Below, one piece after another: positions 1 through 7,964 of a DNA stretch of 64,000 nucleotides (positions are counted from its first letter, which is position 1; every line of letters starts with the position of its first letter). The notes under the pieces are model-generated. The model did not search any database. It saw only the letters and a list, made by a program, of their open reading frames with translations, and was not told the origin of the DNA. The position numbers and the translations under genes were made by a program. This stretch comes from Bacteroidales bacterium (lineage in GTDB: Bacteria > Bacteroidota > Bacteroidia > Bacteroidales > Tenuifilaceae), in NCBI GenBank assembly GCA_020636835.1, contig JACJXC010000009.1, positions 1-64,000 of the forward strand, in the 5' to 3' direction.

Positions 1-38
1 TTGTCTAGTATTCGACAAGAGTTTTTTTGAGGGAAAAA

Positions 39-818
39 TTACAAATCCCCATTCACGCCCATTCCAAAAAGCGCAAAATCGTACTTAATTGGGTCGTTGG
101 TATCGAATTGGCGAAGCTCGGTGGTTAATTCCTCAACGGCCCTAAAGTCGTTTTGTGGTCTTTGCAGTAATCCGAGTGCACGTGCAACTCGTCCAGAGTG
201 CACATCGAGCGGAATTAGTAATGCGGATGTAGGTATTTCAACCCAGAGGCCAAAATCAATCCCTTCGGCGCTTGGTCGTACCATCCATCTTAGGTACATA
301 TTTAGCCTTTTTGCTGCCGAGCCAGCATTGATATTAGGTGTATGCTTTAGGGTTCGGCTTGGGATATCGGCGATTACAAAGCAATTCCGATAGGCATTGA
401 TGGAGTCTGCAATGGACTTATTCCTATTATAAGCACCAACAAAAACGCTTCTCAAACCGCCTTGTTCACTATAGATTGATTTTAGTACCTGAATAAATGC
501 CGCACAATCATCCTCATTAAAAGTACGATGCACAAACCCCTTTAGATACTTTCTATCGGATGATTTAAAATTAATAACAAACTGGTAGGGATTATTACTC
601 ATCGCATTCAGCAAACGATTCATGCTATTCAGAATCGATTTTCGATTACCCCACGCAATTGTGGCCGTTAGTAATCCTGCAATTTCAATATCTTCAACTT
701 TGCTGAAACGGTGGGGGATTTGAATGGGGTCGTCGGCCAAAAAAAGTTTGTTGGCATAGCGTTCATATCGACTATCCAGCAAATCCTGTAGGTCTGTCTT
801 ACTTTGTGGAATAATCAT
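39..818 (-). CDS. TIGR02757 / DUF2400 family protein
   Basis: A 259-residue soluble protein without signal peptide or membrane segment. The overall pattern (ERYANKLF near the N-terminus, GLLTATIAWGNRKSI around residues 48-62, a central FVHRTF segment, and an IPLDVHSGRVARALGL stretch near residues 202-217) matches my memory of the TIGR02757/DUF2400 family common in Bacteroidota. The D-x-H-x-x-R-V-A arrangement is reminiscent of the HhH-GPD DNA glycosylase fold, but that link is an inference and the family has no established function that I know of. It starts one base downstream of the end of the LolD-like ATPase gene on the same strand, so the two are probably co-transcribed. Confidence 0.8.
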   Translation of the reverse strand: MIIPQSKTDLQDLLDSRYERYANKLFLADDPIQIPHRFSKVEDIEIAGLLTATIAWGNRKSILNSMNRLLNAMSNNPYQFVINFKSSDRKYLKGFVHRTFNEDDCAAFIQVLKSIYSEQGGLRSVFVGAYNRNKSIADSINAYRNCFVIADIPSRTLKHTPNINAGSAAKRLNMYLRWMVRPSAEGIDFGLWVEIPTSALLIPLDVHSGRVARALGLLQRPQNDFRAVEELTTELRQFDTNDPIKYDFALFGMGVNGDL

Positions 819-1468
819 TAGCCAAGTAAGCCATCGTTCATCGAAATCTGCATATCGGCCATTCGGGCTAAATCCTTATCGTGGGTAACCACCACGAAGG
901 TTTGCCCCATTTGGTCGCGAAGCTTAAAGAAAAGGTTGTGCAACTCCTCCTTGTTGTGCGAATCGAGATTGCCCGATGGTTCATCGGCCAAAACAACCAG
1001 CGGATTATTAATCAATGCGCGCGCTACAGCCACACGTTGCTGCTCTCCACCCGACAACTCCGATGGCTTATGGGTTAATCGGTGCGAAAGGCCAAGGAAA
1101 TCCAACAACTCCTTGGCTCGTTCCTGCGATGAACTCATGCTTTTCCCTGCAATTAGAGCCGGCATACAAACATTCTCCAACGCGGTAAATTCGGGCAATA
1201 AATGATGAAACTGAAAAACAAATCCAATATGCGTGTTCCTGAATTTGGCCAGCTGTTTATCCCTCATCAACGATAAGTTCTCTCCGTTCATATACACATT
1301 GCCAGAATCGGGTAAGCTAAGAGTCCCCATAATCTGCAAAAGAGTAGTCTTGCCAGCTCCGCTAGGGCCAACAATTGCAACCACTTTCTTTTCCGGAATT
1401 TCAACAGTAACGCCCTTTAGCACAGTTAACGAACCAAAGGATTTTACAATATTCTCTACCTTTATCAT
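818..1468 (-). CDS. ABC transporter ATP-binding protein, LolD/MacB-like
   Basis: A 216-residue stand-alone ATPase subunit. Walker A GPSGAGKTT is at residues 34-42, the signature LSGGEQQRVAVARAL near residue 138, Walker B LVVLADEPSGNLD near 157-169 and the switch His in VVVTHD. The GNLD ending of Walker B and the short length are typical of the LolD/MacB/FtsE subclass, which drives lipoprotein release or periplasmic export rather than substrate import. No permease is adjacent, so the partner is not visible here. It probably shares a transcript with the DUF2400 gene just downstream. Confidence 0.9.
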   Translation of the reverse strand: MIKVENIVKSFGSLTVLKGVTVEIPEKKVVAIVGPSGAGKTTLLQIMGTLSLPDSGNVYMNGENLSLMRDKQLAKFRNTHIGFVFQFHHLLPEFTALENVCMPALIAGKSMSSSQERAKELLDFLGLSHRLTHKPSELSGGEQQRVAVARALINNPLVVLADEPSGNLDSHNKEELHNLFFKLRDQMGQTFVVVTHDKDLARMADMQISMNDGLLG

Positions 1469-1555
1469 TATTGCCTTGTTTGTTCGGTTACAAAAGTAGT
1501 AAATTTAAGCGAGCAGAAATCAGAATCAAAAACGATAAAGACATAGACTTTTTCC

Positions 1556-1563
1556 TACTTTTG
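1556..1563 (+). promoter_or_regulatory. Bacteroidota-type -7 element for glmM
   Basis: TACTTTTG matches the Bacteroidota -7 consensus TAnnTTTG and lies 22 bp before the glmM ATG. No strong -33 TTTG is obvious about 19 bp upstream. Confidence 0.5.
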
Positions 1564-1585
1564 TGTTAACAAATTTGAAAAGAAT

Positions 1586-2977
1586 ATGACACTAATTAAA
1601 TCGATATCAGGCATTAGGGGAACCATTGGCGGCTCCGTAGGCGATTGTTTAACACCCGTTGACATTGTGAAATTTACATCGGCATACGCACAGTGGCTGC
1701 GATTAAGAAACCCGGGTAAAAAATGTAAAGTAGCGGTTGGACGCGATGCTCGCATTTCGGGCGAGATGGCCAATAGCCTTGTAATTGGCTCACTTATGGG
1801 CTGCGGAATCGACGTTTTGGATTTAGGCCTAGCTACAACGCCAACCGTGGAGATGGCTGTTATTCACGAAAAAACCGATGGCGGTATTATTCTTACCGCA
1901 AGCCATAATCCTCGTCAGTGGAATGCTCTAAAATTGTTGAATGAGAAGGGCGAATTCCTTTCCGATGCTGATGGCCGCAAAATACTTGAATTTGCCGAGA
2001 AGGAGACATTCTCGTTTGCTGAGGTTGACGATTTAGGAACTGTGGAGGAGGAATACTCATTCGTTGATGAGCATATCAACAAGATTCTTGAGCTAAAATA
2101 TGTCGACACAAAGGCCATTGCCAAAGCAAACTTTAAGGTTGCAATCGACTGTGTGAACTCTGTTGGAGGAATTGCGCTACCACGCTTGCTAAAAGCGCTT
2201 GGGGTAAATCGGGTTATCGAACTTTATACCGACCCAACAGGCGATTTTCCACATAACCCCGAGCCACTACCAGAGCATCTGCACAAAATATCAAAAGTGA
2301 TAAAGGAGCAAAAGGCCGACGTTGGCTTTGTGGTTGACCCCGATGTGGACCGTTTGGCAATTGTTAACGAGGATGGAACAATGTTTGGCGAGGAGTATAC
2401 GCTTGTATCGGTTGCTGACTATGTGCTGAGTTTCAATGCCGGGAATACCGTTTCGAACCTTTCGAGCACTGCTGCATTGCGCGATGTAACACACAAATAC
2501 GGAAAGGAGTACTTTGCATCGGCTGTGGGTGAGGTAAACGTTGTAACCAAAATGAAGGAGGTTAATGCCATTATTGGTGGCGAAGGCAACGGAGGAGTAA
2601 TTCTTCCGGAATTACATTACGGACGCGACGCTTTGGTGGGTATTGCAATATTATTAAGCCAGCTAGCCAAATCGGCAAAGAAATGCTCCGAATTGAGGGC
2701 GACATACCCGAACTACTTCATCTCTAAAAACAAAATTGAGCTGAAAGCAGGTATGAATCCCGATGACGTTCTCGCAAAAATGCTTGCTCAGCATCAGCAT
2801 TTACAAGTAAACACAGCCGATGGTTTGCGAATTGATTTTGAGGATGGCTGGGTACACATGCGCAAATCGAACACCGAGCCAATCATCAGGATTTATGCTG
2901 AAAGCAGTTCCACAGAAAAAGCAAACGAACTTGCAATTAGAATGATAAATCAGATAAAAGCATTATTTGGAATCTAA
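1586..2977 (+). CDS. glmM: Phosphoglucosamine mutase (GlmM-type)
   Basis: A 463-residue alpha-D-phosphohexomutase. It should interconvert glucosamine-6-phosphate and glucosamine-1-phosphate for UDP-GlcNAc synthesis in the cytoplasm. The phosphoserine loop TASHNP puts the catalytic serine at residue 106. The metal loop DPDVDRLAI is near residue 250, the sugar-binding GEGNGG near 331, and the phosphate-binding loop RKSNTEPIIRIY near 434. Length fits the family. Phosphomannomutase is the main alternative, since Bacteroidota GlmM and PMM enzymes are similar. It is monocistronic, with a TAnnTTTG element upstream and a hairpin downstream. Confidence 0.85.
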   Translation: MTLIKSISGIRGTIGGSVGDCLTPVDIVKFTSAYAQWLRLRNPGKKCKVAVGRDARISGEMANSLVIGSLMGCGIDVLDLGLATTPTVEMAVIHEKTDGGIILTASHNPRQWNALKLLNEKGEFLSDADGRKILEFAEKETFSFAEVDDLGTVEEEYSFVDEHINKILELKYVDTKAIAKANFKVAIDCVNSVGGIALPRLLKALGVNRVIELYTDPTGDFPHNPEPLPEHLHKISKVIKEQKADVGFVVDPDVDRLAIVNEDGTMFGEEYTLVSVADYVLSFNAGNTVSNLSSTAALRDVTHKYGKEYFASAVGEVNVVTKMKEVNAIIGGEGNGGVILPELHYGRDALVGIAILLSQLAKSAKKCSELRATYPNYFISKNKIELKAGMNPDDVLAKMLAQHQHLQVNTADGLRIDFEDGWVHMRKSNTEPIIRIYAESSSTEKANELAIRMINQIKALFGI

Positions 2978-2996
2978 GAATTCTAAACAGAATTAA

Positions 2997-3027
2997 AAAG
3001 GGAATCCATATAGGATTCCCTTTTTTC
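2997..3027. terminator. Bidirectional terminator between glmM and the beta-helix gene
   Basis: Perfect 8-bp stem GGGAATCC / GGATTCCC around a 5-nt loop, flanked by A-tract and T-tract, so it can serve both convergent genes. Confidence 0.85.
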
Positions 3028-3048
3028 AACTGTAAACCTCTAATTAAA

Positions 3049-4203
3049 CTATTCATAGTAACCAATCTCGCCAAGAGCGCAATTAGTAAACGTGTTATTT
3101 CCACTAGTAGCGGACAGGGCTGCGTTTGAATCTAAATACATACCCCATCCGGCAGAGTTGCTAAAAGTGCAATTTTTAACGGTAAAGCCATTCACTTCAC
3201 GGGCATAGATAAATTGCTCGCCATCGTATCCACCGTAATTAAAGTTGCAATAATCAAACTGGGTGTTTGGAGTTGTATATCCGTATAGCGAAAGTCCTCG
3301 CCATGCTCCTGCAGCGGGAGATGTGTTGCTCGATGTAAAAGTAATTGGGTTAGTAGCAGTTCCAACCGCCGTAAGTGTAACATTAGCCGAATACCCAAAG
3401 TTAAGGTACGCGCCAGCATTAAAGGCTAAAGTTGTTCCGGCCTCAATTGTCAAATTAGTCTCAATAACACTTCCTAGGTCAAAGATGTACTGAACTGGCT
3501 GTTTTCTCCATAGGAGGTTTGTTCCAGTGGTCGAGTTTACTTCGCCTTCGTTAACAAAGATGCCGTAGCCTGCTTTACAGGTAATGTTATTATTAACTCC
3601 TAGTGTATGAATTGCAGATGGGTACAAGGCTATTGCGTGGGTACCACAATCGGTTATGGTGTTTCCATCCATCGAAACAAAAGAACCATCTACGTCCATA
3701 TCAATACCTAACAACTTGGCGTACTTAATAGTGTTGTTATTGAATGTCAACTTACAACGAAAGCTAACTGCTGGCCAATCGGAGTAACCGGCATATAAAA
3801 AGTCACAATAAGTTAAACTCGAGTTTTGAAGCACGTGGTTGTAAAAGAATACGCCGTCCCATGCTCCAGGAGTAGGGGTTGCGCTATACGAAGTAAAGGT
3901 AATCCGTTTGTCGGCTGTACCATTTGCAGTAAGGGTTACATTACTGGTATAGCCAAAGCCAAGTCTCGATCCGGTGGTAAACTTAATAACAGTACCGGGC
4001 TCGATAGTAAGGTTGGCTTCAACTGCAATGTCCCCGTCAATTACATAAACATTATTGGCAGTCCATGTGGTAACCGTGATTATGTCGTCCACAATTTTCA
4101 CCTCCTGGGCACTTGGGGTCTCGTTGTCCTCGTCCTTTTCGCACGATGTAAATCCAATTGCTACGGATAGCAGAGCAATGGGAAAAAGTAGTGATTTTTT
4201 CAT
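3049..4203 (-). CDS. Exported right-handed beta-helix repeat lipoprotein
   Basis: A 384-residue protein with a lipoprotein signal: hydrophobic residues 5-18 followed by TSC, giving Cys at about residue 20, then an acidic EKDEDNE stretch often seen in surface-exposed Bacteroidota lipoproteins. The rest is a parallel beta-helix with repeated short strands ending in N, T or Y ladders. Two long copies of one unit (NLTIE.GT then NVTLTA.GTA then ITFTS, ending in a W.G segment) begin near residues 65 and 250, so the gene arose by internal duplication. No catalytic motif is recognised; it may bind or cut polysaccharide. It is monocistronic. Confidence 0.8.
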   Translation of the reverse strand: MKKSLLFPIALLSVAIGFTSCEKDEDNETPSAQEVKIVDDIITVTTWTANNVYVIDGDIAVEANLTIEPGTVIKFTTGSRLGFGYTSNVTLTANGTADKRITFTSYSATPTPGAWDGVFFYNHVLQNSSLTYCDFLYAGYSDWPAVSFRCKLTFNNNTIKYAKLLGIDMDVDGSFVSMDGNTITDCGTHAIALYPSAIHTLGVNNNITCKAGYGIFVNEGEVNSTTGTNLLWRKQPVQYIFDLGSVIETNLTIEAGTTLAFNAGAYLNFGYSANVTLTAVGTATNPITFTSSNTSPAAGAWRGLSLYGYTTPNTQFDYCNFNYGGYDGEQFIYAREVNGFTVKNCTFSNSAGWGMYLDSNAALSATSGNNTFTNCALGEIGYYE

Positions 4204-4249
4204 AACTATAATTATTATTGGTTTAGTAAAAGAGTTTAAACATTAATTT

Positions 4250-4801
4250 TTAGAATTTTAAAGCAACCCCGAGGTTCAGGTAGGCAATACCATACCCAAT
4301 TTCGGCCATAGCGGCAAACCGATCGGTAAAATAGTAGCGTCCACCCACAAAGAGATCGAGCCGAACACTACTCTCCGTGGCGTTGTATGTTCCAGGAACA
4401 TCGCCAACCTCCTTGGCACTAACAATATCGTACCCAAGCAAAGCACCCGCATAGGTATCGAACTTATCCATCAGCTGGTAGTGAAGTACCCCTCTCACCC
4501 CAACAACAATATCGGTGTACTTCCACCCGTAACCCTAATACTCCCACTTTGCGCTAGTGTAGCCAAAGTATCCGCCTACGCCCAGCGAACTCTTCCCATC
4601 GAAGAGGCTATCCTTAACTCCCATCTCGAACGAAACGGACAGTGGCGGAACCTTACTGGTGTATCCACTTCCGGAGTACAGGGCATTTCCGAGACCAATA
4701 CCCAGGTTAATAACCTTGTCGCCCTTGTTAAACATGTTCTGCGAAATACCCAGTAGCGAAAAGCTGCAAAAAATTGCAATTAGTGATAATGTTTTTTTCA
4801 T
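4250..4801 (-). pseudogene. Outer-membrane beta-barrel (porin-like) gene interrupted by one in-frame TAG
   Basis: Codons 1-88 run from an ATG with a signal peptide (MKKTLSLIAIFCSFSLLGIS) through alternating barrel strands to TSAKWEY, then a TAG at 4535-4537. The same frame then continues as GYGWKYTDIVVGVRG through to a classical barrel ending, YLNLGVALKF, with C-terminal phenylalanine. Total length is 182 sense codons, typical for small Bacteroidota barrels. There is no frameshift, and both halves are barrel-like, so a single nonsense change (for example GAG or AAG to TAG) explains the break. It is either a very recent pseudogene, a sequencing error, or a stop that is read through. Confidence 0.8.
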
Positions 4802-4863
4802 TGCTTAAAAATTTAGTTAGATAACTTTTATAGTTTTAAAATCTGAACCAAAGGTATTGAGTT

Positions 4864-4897
4864 ACCCAAGGGTGATTTTACCCCCAAAAAGGGGTTA
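4864..4897. promoter_or_regulatory. Palindromic operator-like site, copy 1
   Basis: Contains ACCCAAGGGT (4864-4873) followed by TTACCCCCAAAAAGGGGT (4878-4895). The second element is repeated exactly at 5923-5940. It lies 77 bp upstream of the start of the barrel gene on the minus strand. The symmetric ACCCC/GGGGT arms suggest binding by a dimeric regulator, plausibly the LuxR-type regulator encoded at 7965-8576; that link is inferred. Confidence 0.5.
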
Positions 4898-4984
4898 TTT
4901 TAAATTCGCCAAAACAATTTTGAATATTAAAGTAAATCTAGCGCAGAGTATTGAACCCATCGTTGTAAAAAAACGACAAGTCAA

Positions 4985-5080
4985 AAAAGTAAAATTTTTG
5001 TCGCAAAGAGTAAAACTTTCGGTAAGTTTAACTAACAAATGAAATCACCAAATTAAGATTGTGGGGGAGAGAATATGGCC
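4985..5080 (+). pseudogene. Decayed copy of the GG-leader peptide gene
   Basis: The DNA around 5004-5034 (aaagagtaaaacttt, one extra base, then ggtaagtttaac) repeats the coding DNA of the intact peptide gene at 5454-5480. After about 20 unalignable bases, ttaagattgtggg recurs (5053-5065), the segment that encodes the KIVG part of the leader in the intact gene. An inserted base after aaacttt and in-frame stops destroy the frame, so this is a relic that no longer encodes the leader. Confidence 0.65.
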
Positions 5081-5433
5081 TGCAACCCTGCCGTAACAGC
5101 ACCTTTTCGAACAATATGCTTGCATCAGAGTTCGTTGGAAAAATTTAAAAAGCCTCGCCAATCACTCCGGGACGAAAATCATCAAACCCATTGCACTTAA
5201 TTCTATCCAGCAAAGTAAACCCTAGGAAATCAAAAGTTTTCAACATTATCGAATGTTATTAAATGCAAAATTATATGGCATTTCCAACTTCAAAAGGCAA
5301 ATAATTCATTAAATAATTCCTCAACAGTGGCAAAGGTTGTGCTAATATATTTTTTTTCACATAGGAATTGGAAATGCCGAAAACCAAAAATAGAGAAAAA
5401 CCAAGTTTAGAGTAATTATTAAAAGATATAAAA
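5081..5433. other. AT-rich stretch between peptide relic and intact peptide gene
   Basis: I see no convincing gene here. An 11-bp inverted repeat is present, GGCATTTCCAA at 5277-5287 and TTGGAAATGCC at 5368-5378, about 80 bp apart. A short ORF on the minus strand overlaps the intact peptide gene and looks like a shadow. Confidence 0.4.
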
Positions 5434-5622
5434 ATGAAACCAAGCAAAATTTTAAAGAGTAAAACTTTGGTAAGTTTAACCAAGTTCGAAATGGTTAAGA
5501 TTGTGGGTGGCGGAAATGGCTCAGGTAATGAAAATCAGAATACCTCGACTAGTTCTTCGGAGTCTAACTCTGGACAAAGCAGGACTCAACTTTTTCAAAT
5601 GCTATCGCAAATAATGAAGTAA
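5434..5622 (+). CDS. Small peptide with Bacteroidales GG-type leader
   Basis: A 62-residue peptide. Residues 1-26 form a basic leader ending in SLTKFEMVKIVGG, which resembles the leader of Bacteroidales GG-type natural-product precursors (the TIGR04149-like pattern of leucine, glutamate-methionine, then GG). The part after the GG is rich in G, N, S, T and Q and has no cysteine, so disulphide or lanthionine chemistry is unlikely. Cleavage after GG by a C39 peptidase would be expected, but no such transporter is in this window. A second leader-bearing ORF follows 22 bp later, and a relic copy lies upstream, so these peptides form a small array. Confidence 0.6.
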   Translation: MKPSKILKSKTLVSLTKFEMVKIVGGGNGSGNENQNTSTSSSESNSGQSRTQLFQMLSQIMK

Positions 5623-5644
5623 ATAAATAGAATTGCTAAAAGAT

Positions 5645-5818
5645 ATGAGAAAGAAGGATTTAACCATTAAGAAATCATTGTCTATTATAAACAATAGCCT
5701 TGATAAACATTTAATGAACCAAATAAAAGGAGGTGATGGTCAAACCACTACCACATCTCCGGGTTCTTCTTACCAACAAGGAATGTCATTATTGGAAGCG
5801 CAATCTACAAAAAAATAA
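5645..5818 (+). CDS. Second small peptide with GG-type leader
   Basis: A 57-residue peptide starting at the ATG at 5645; a TTG four codons earlier is less likely. The leader (KKSLSIINNSLDKHLMNQIKGG) is basic with a hydrophobic register before a GG, like the upstream peptide, and the tail after GG is rich in T, S, G and Q without cysteine. The two peptides share layout but little sequence, as expected for paralogous precursors with different cores. It is 22 bp downstream of the first peptide and probably on the same transcript. Confidence 0.55.
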   Translation: MRKKDLTIKKSLSIINNSLDKHLMNQIKGGDGQTTTTSPGSSYQQGMSLLEAQSTKK

Positions 5819-5922
5819 TAGTTGATTCTGCTTTATAAATGATGATTCTGCCTATGCTTTTTATTAGATAAGTTGCTGGATATGGCATAAAATTTTTTTT
5901 ATTAAGTTAAGCATTTGAGCAA

Positions 5923-5941
5923 TTACCCCCAAAAAGGGGTA
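5923..5941. promoter_or_regulatory. Palindromic operator-like site, copy 2
   Basis: TTACCCCCAAAAAGGGGT is identical over 18 bp to copy 1 at 4878-4895. It lies 86 bp before the histidine kinase start, about the same distance as copy 1 from the barrel gene start. This suggests a shared regulator acting on both outward-facing genes, possibly with autoregulation of the two-component system. Confidence 0.5.
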
Positions 5942-6026
5942 GTTGCTGTTAATTTATTACCATATTTTTACAATTGAATTATCAAGCAAGACAGAGTGCT
6001 GGAAATGAATAATTAAATAGATAATA

Positions 6027-7955
6027 ATGAAGATTAAAGGTTTTGTTCACACGGTAACAGCTACAATAGTATTATTATATTTTTCATACAGCAAGGTTTA
6101 TTCACAAAGTTTGGACTCACTTGAATCTGTATTCGCCAATGAAAGTTTAGCAATTGAAGAGCAGATTAAAATTTGTGATGATTTGAGTTGGGGGTACCTA
6201 TCGTCTGATTTTGATAAATCAAAAAAATATGCAAATGCAGGAATAAAAACTGCAGAAACAGCAGGGAATGCAGTGATGTTAGGTACTCTTTATAGGAATC
6301 TTGGAGTGGCATACTATATGGTCAGCAAAATGGACTCTGCAGAAATATACCTTGAGAAAGCATTGCAATTTGCAATGAAGGCAAAATCAAAAAAATTGGA
6401 AGCCGCTATTTATGGGGCAATTGGGAATATTTACAATACAGAAGGAGAATATCCAAAGGCTTTGGAATTTTATAATATGGCTCTTCCTATTGCAGAGAAA
6501 TTACAAGACAAGTATCGTATAGCATTGCTGCAGAATAATATAGGAACAATATATTTGTCTGTTAAAGATTTTCATAAAGCAGAAGAATATCTTGTTAAAT
6601 CGTTAAAAACAAAAAGTGAAATTGACGATACCTTAACCCTTGGATATTGCTATAATAACTTGGCAAAGGTTTACTTCAACACGGGTGATGGTGAAAAGGC
6701 TTTACAATATGCAAATAAAGCTGTCGAATTGTTCCGAAACTCAGGTGAGGTAGTTTATGAGTCTATAGCTTTTCAACTTTTATCAATGGTTTATTATCAA
6801 TATTTAAAGGATTATAAAAAAGCAGAGAGTTATGCTTTGCAAAGTTTAACCTGTGCCAAGGAGTCAAATTTACCCGCATATATTGCAAGTTCTCTCAATA
6901 CTTTATCGAATGTGCTTTGGCATCAAAGCAAATTTTCTGATAGCTATTTAGCCGCGCTAGAGGCTGTTGAAACTGACACTTCAGATATGGAAATTACTAC
7001 AGATTTATACAAAAATTTAGTTAGAACGAGCATTATTATCGGAAAGCAAGATGACGCTGTTAATTTTCTTGAAAAATATCATAGTATCAGTTACCAATGG
7101 GATAGCGAAAAGTTTCAAAAATCTCTTTCCGAAATGGAAGTCAAATATGAAACAGAAAAGAAGGAACTAAAAATTACATCGCTGGAAAAAGAACGAAAAT
7201 TTATAATACTACTCTCTGTATTAGGTGGAATCTTATTAATTACCATAATAGTTCTTATTGCTGCAAGGCAAAAAGTTATTACTCAAAAACGAAAAATAGC
7301 TGAACAGAAAGTGGCTCAGTTGGAGCAGGAAAAACAACTTATTGCTACTAAATCGTTGCTTGAGGGGGAAGCCACTGAGCGTGCTCGATTATCAAAAGAC
7401 TTACACGACGGATTGGGTGGATTGCTTTCCGTTACAAAACATAAAATGGCCAATATGAAAGGTAGCTTAACTATTCCCGAGGAGCAGGTGGAAACCTTCA
7501 ACTCTGCACTGGAAATGCTCGATAATTCAATTAAAGAACTCCGGAGGGTGGCGCATAATTTAATGCCAGAATCGCTTATGCGTTACGGACTGAGTGCCGC
7601 AATCAAGGATTTTTGTGAGAGCATCGATAAAGCAACTTACCATTTTTACGGTGTTGAAAAGCGCATAGACGAAAAGCTTGAGGTTGCCGCATTCCGTATT
7701 GTTAGTGAGTTGGTGAACAATGCGCTAAAGCATGCCAACGCTAATAAAATAAATGTTCAACTGGTGCAGGAGCAGGATAGAATTAGCCTTACCGTTTACG
7801 ACGATGGCTGTGGATTTGATCCAAAATCGATTGACAAAACAAAATCAGTAGGATTAAACAGTATTGAGCAGAGGGTTATATCGTTCAATGGCCGGATTGA
7901 TATCCTCTCGGAACCAGGTAAAGGAACCGAGGTTACCGTTGAATTCAAATGCTAA
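6027..7955 (+). CDS. TPR-containing sensor histidine kinase, NarL/DesK family
   Basis: A 642-residue membrane kinase. Residues 1-27 are a signal peptide or N-terminal anchor. Residues 30-340 are tetratricopeptide repeats, presumably periplasmic. A single transmembrane helix spans about 391-412. A coiled coil then leads to the HisKA_3 dimerisation box SKDLHDGLGGLLS, with the phospho-accepting His near residue 459, and a HATPase with the N box ELVNNALKHA near 560 and DDGCGFD. It autophosphorylates and should pass phosphate to the regulator 9 bp downstream. TPR input suggests sensing of a peptide or protein ligand, and the GG-leader peptides upstream are candidates; that is inference. Confidence 0.92.
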   Translation: MKIKGFVHTVTATIVLLYFSYSKVYSQSLDSLESVFANESLAIEEQIKICDDLSWGYLSSDFDKSKKYANAGIKTAETAGNAVMLGTLYRNLGVAYYMVSKMDSAEIYLEKALQFAMKAKSKKLEAAIYGAIGNIYNTEGEYPKALEFYNMALPIAEKLQDKYRIALLQNNIGTIYLSVKDFHKAEEYLVKSLKTKSEIDDTLTLGYCYNNLAKVYFNTGDGEKALQYANKAVELFRNSGEVVYESIAFQLLSMVYYQYLKDYKKAESYALQSLTCAKESNLPAYIASSLNTLSNVLWHQSKFSDSYLAALEAVETDTSDMEITTDLYKNLVRTSIIIGKQDDAVNFLEKYHSISYQWDSEKFQKSLSEMEVKYETEKKELKITSLEKERKFIILLSVLGGILLITIIVLIAARQKVITQKRKIAEQKVAQLEQEKQLIATKSLLEGEATERARLSKDLHDGLGGLLSVTKHKMANMKGSLTIPEEQVETFNSALEMLDNSIKELRRVAHNLMPESLMRYGLSAAIKDFCESIDKATYHFYGVEKRIDEKLEVAAFRIVSELVNNALKHANANKINVQLVQEQDRISLTVYDDGCGFDPKSIDKTKSVGLNSIEQRVISFNGRIDILSEPGKGTEVTVEFKC

Positions 7956-7964
7956 TCATTAGAT

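Noticed and set aside
4857..5042. 61-residue ORF on the plus strand upstream of the peptide genes
   Set aside because: It covers the operator-like site and the decayed peptide relic and has no leader motif in frame.
5271..5483. Minus-strand ORF of 70 residues opposite the peptide gene
   Set aside because: It lies partly antisense to the intact peptide gene, has no family look, and its composition follows AT-rich spacer DNA.
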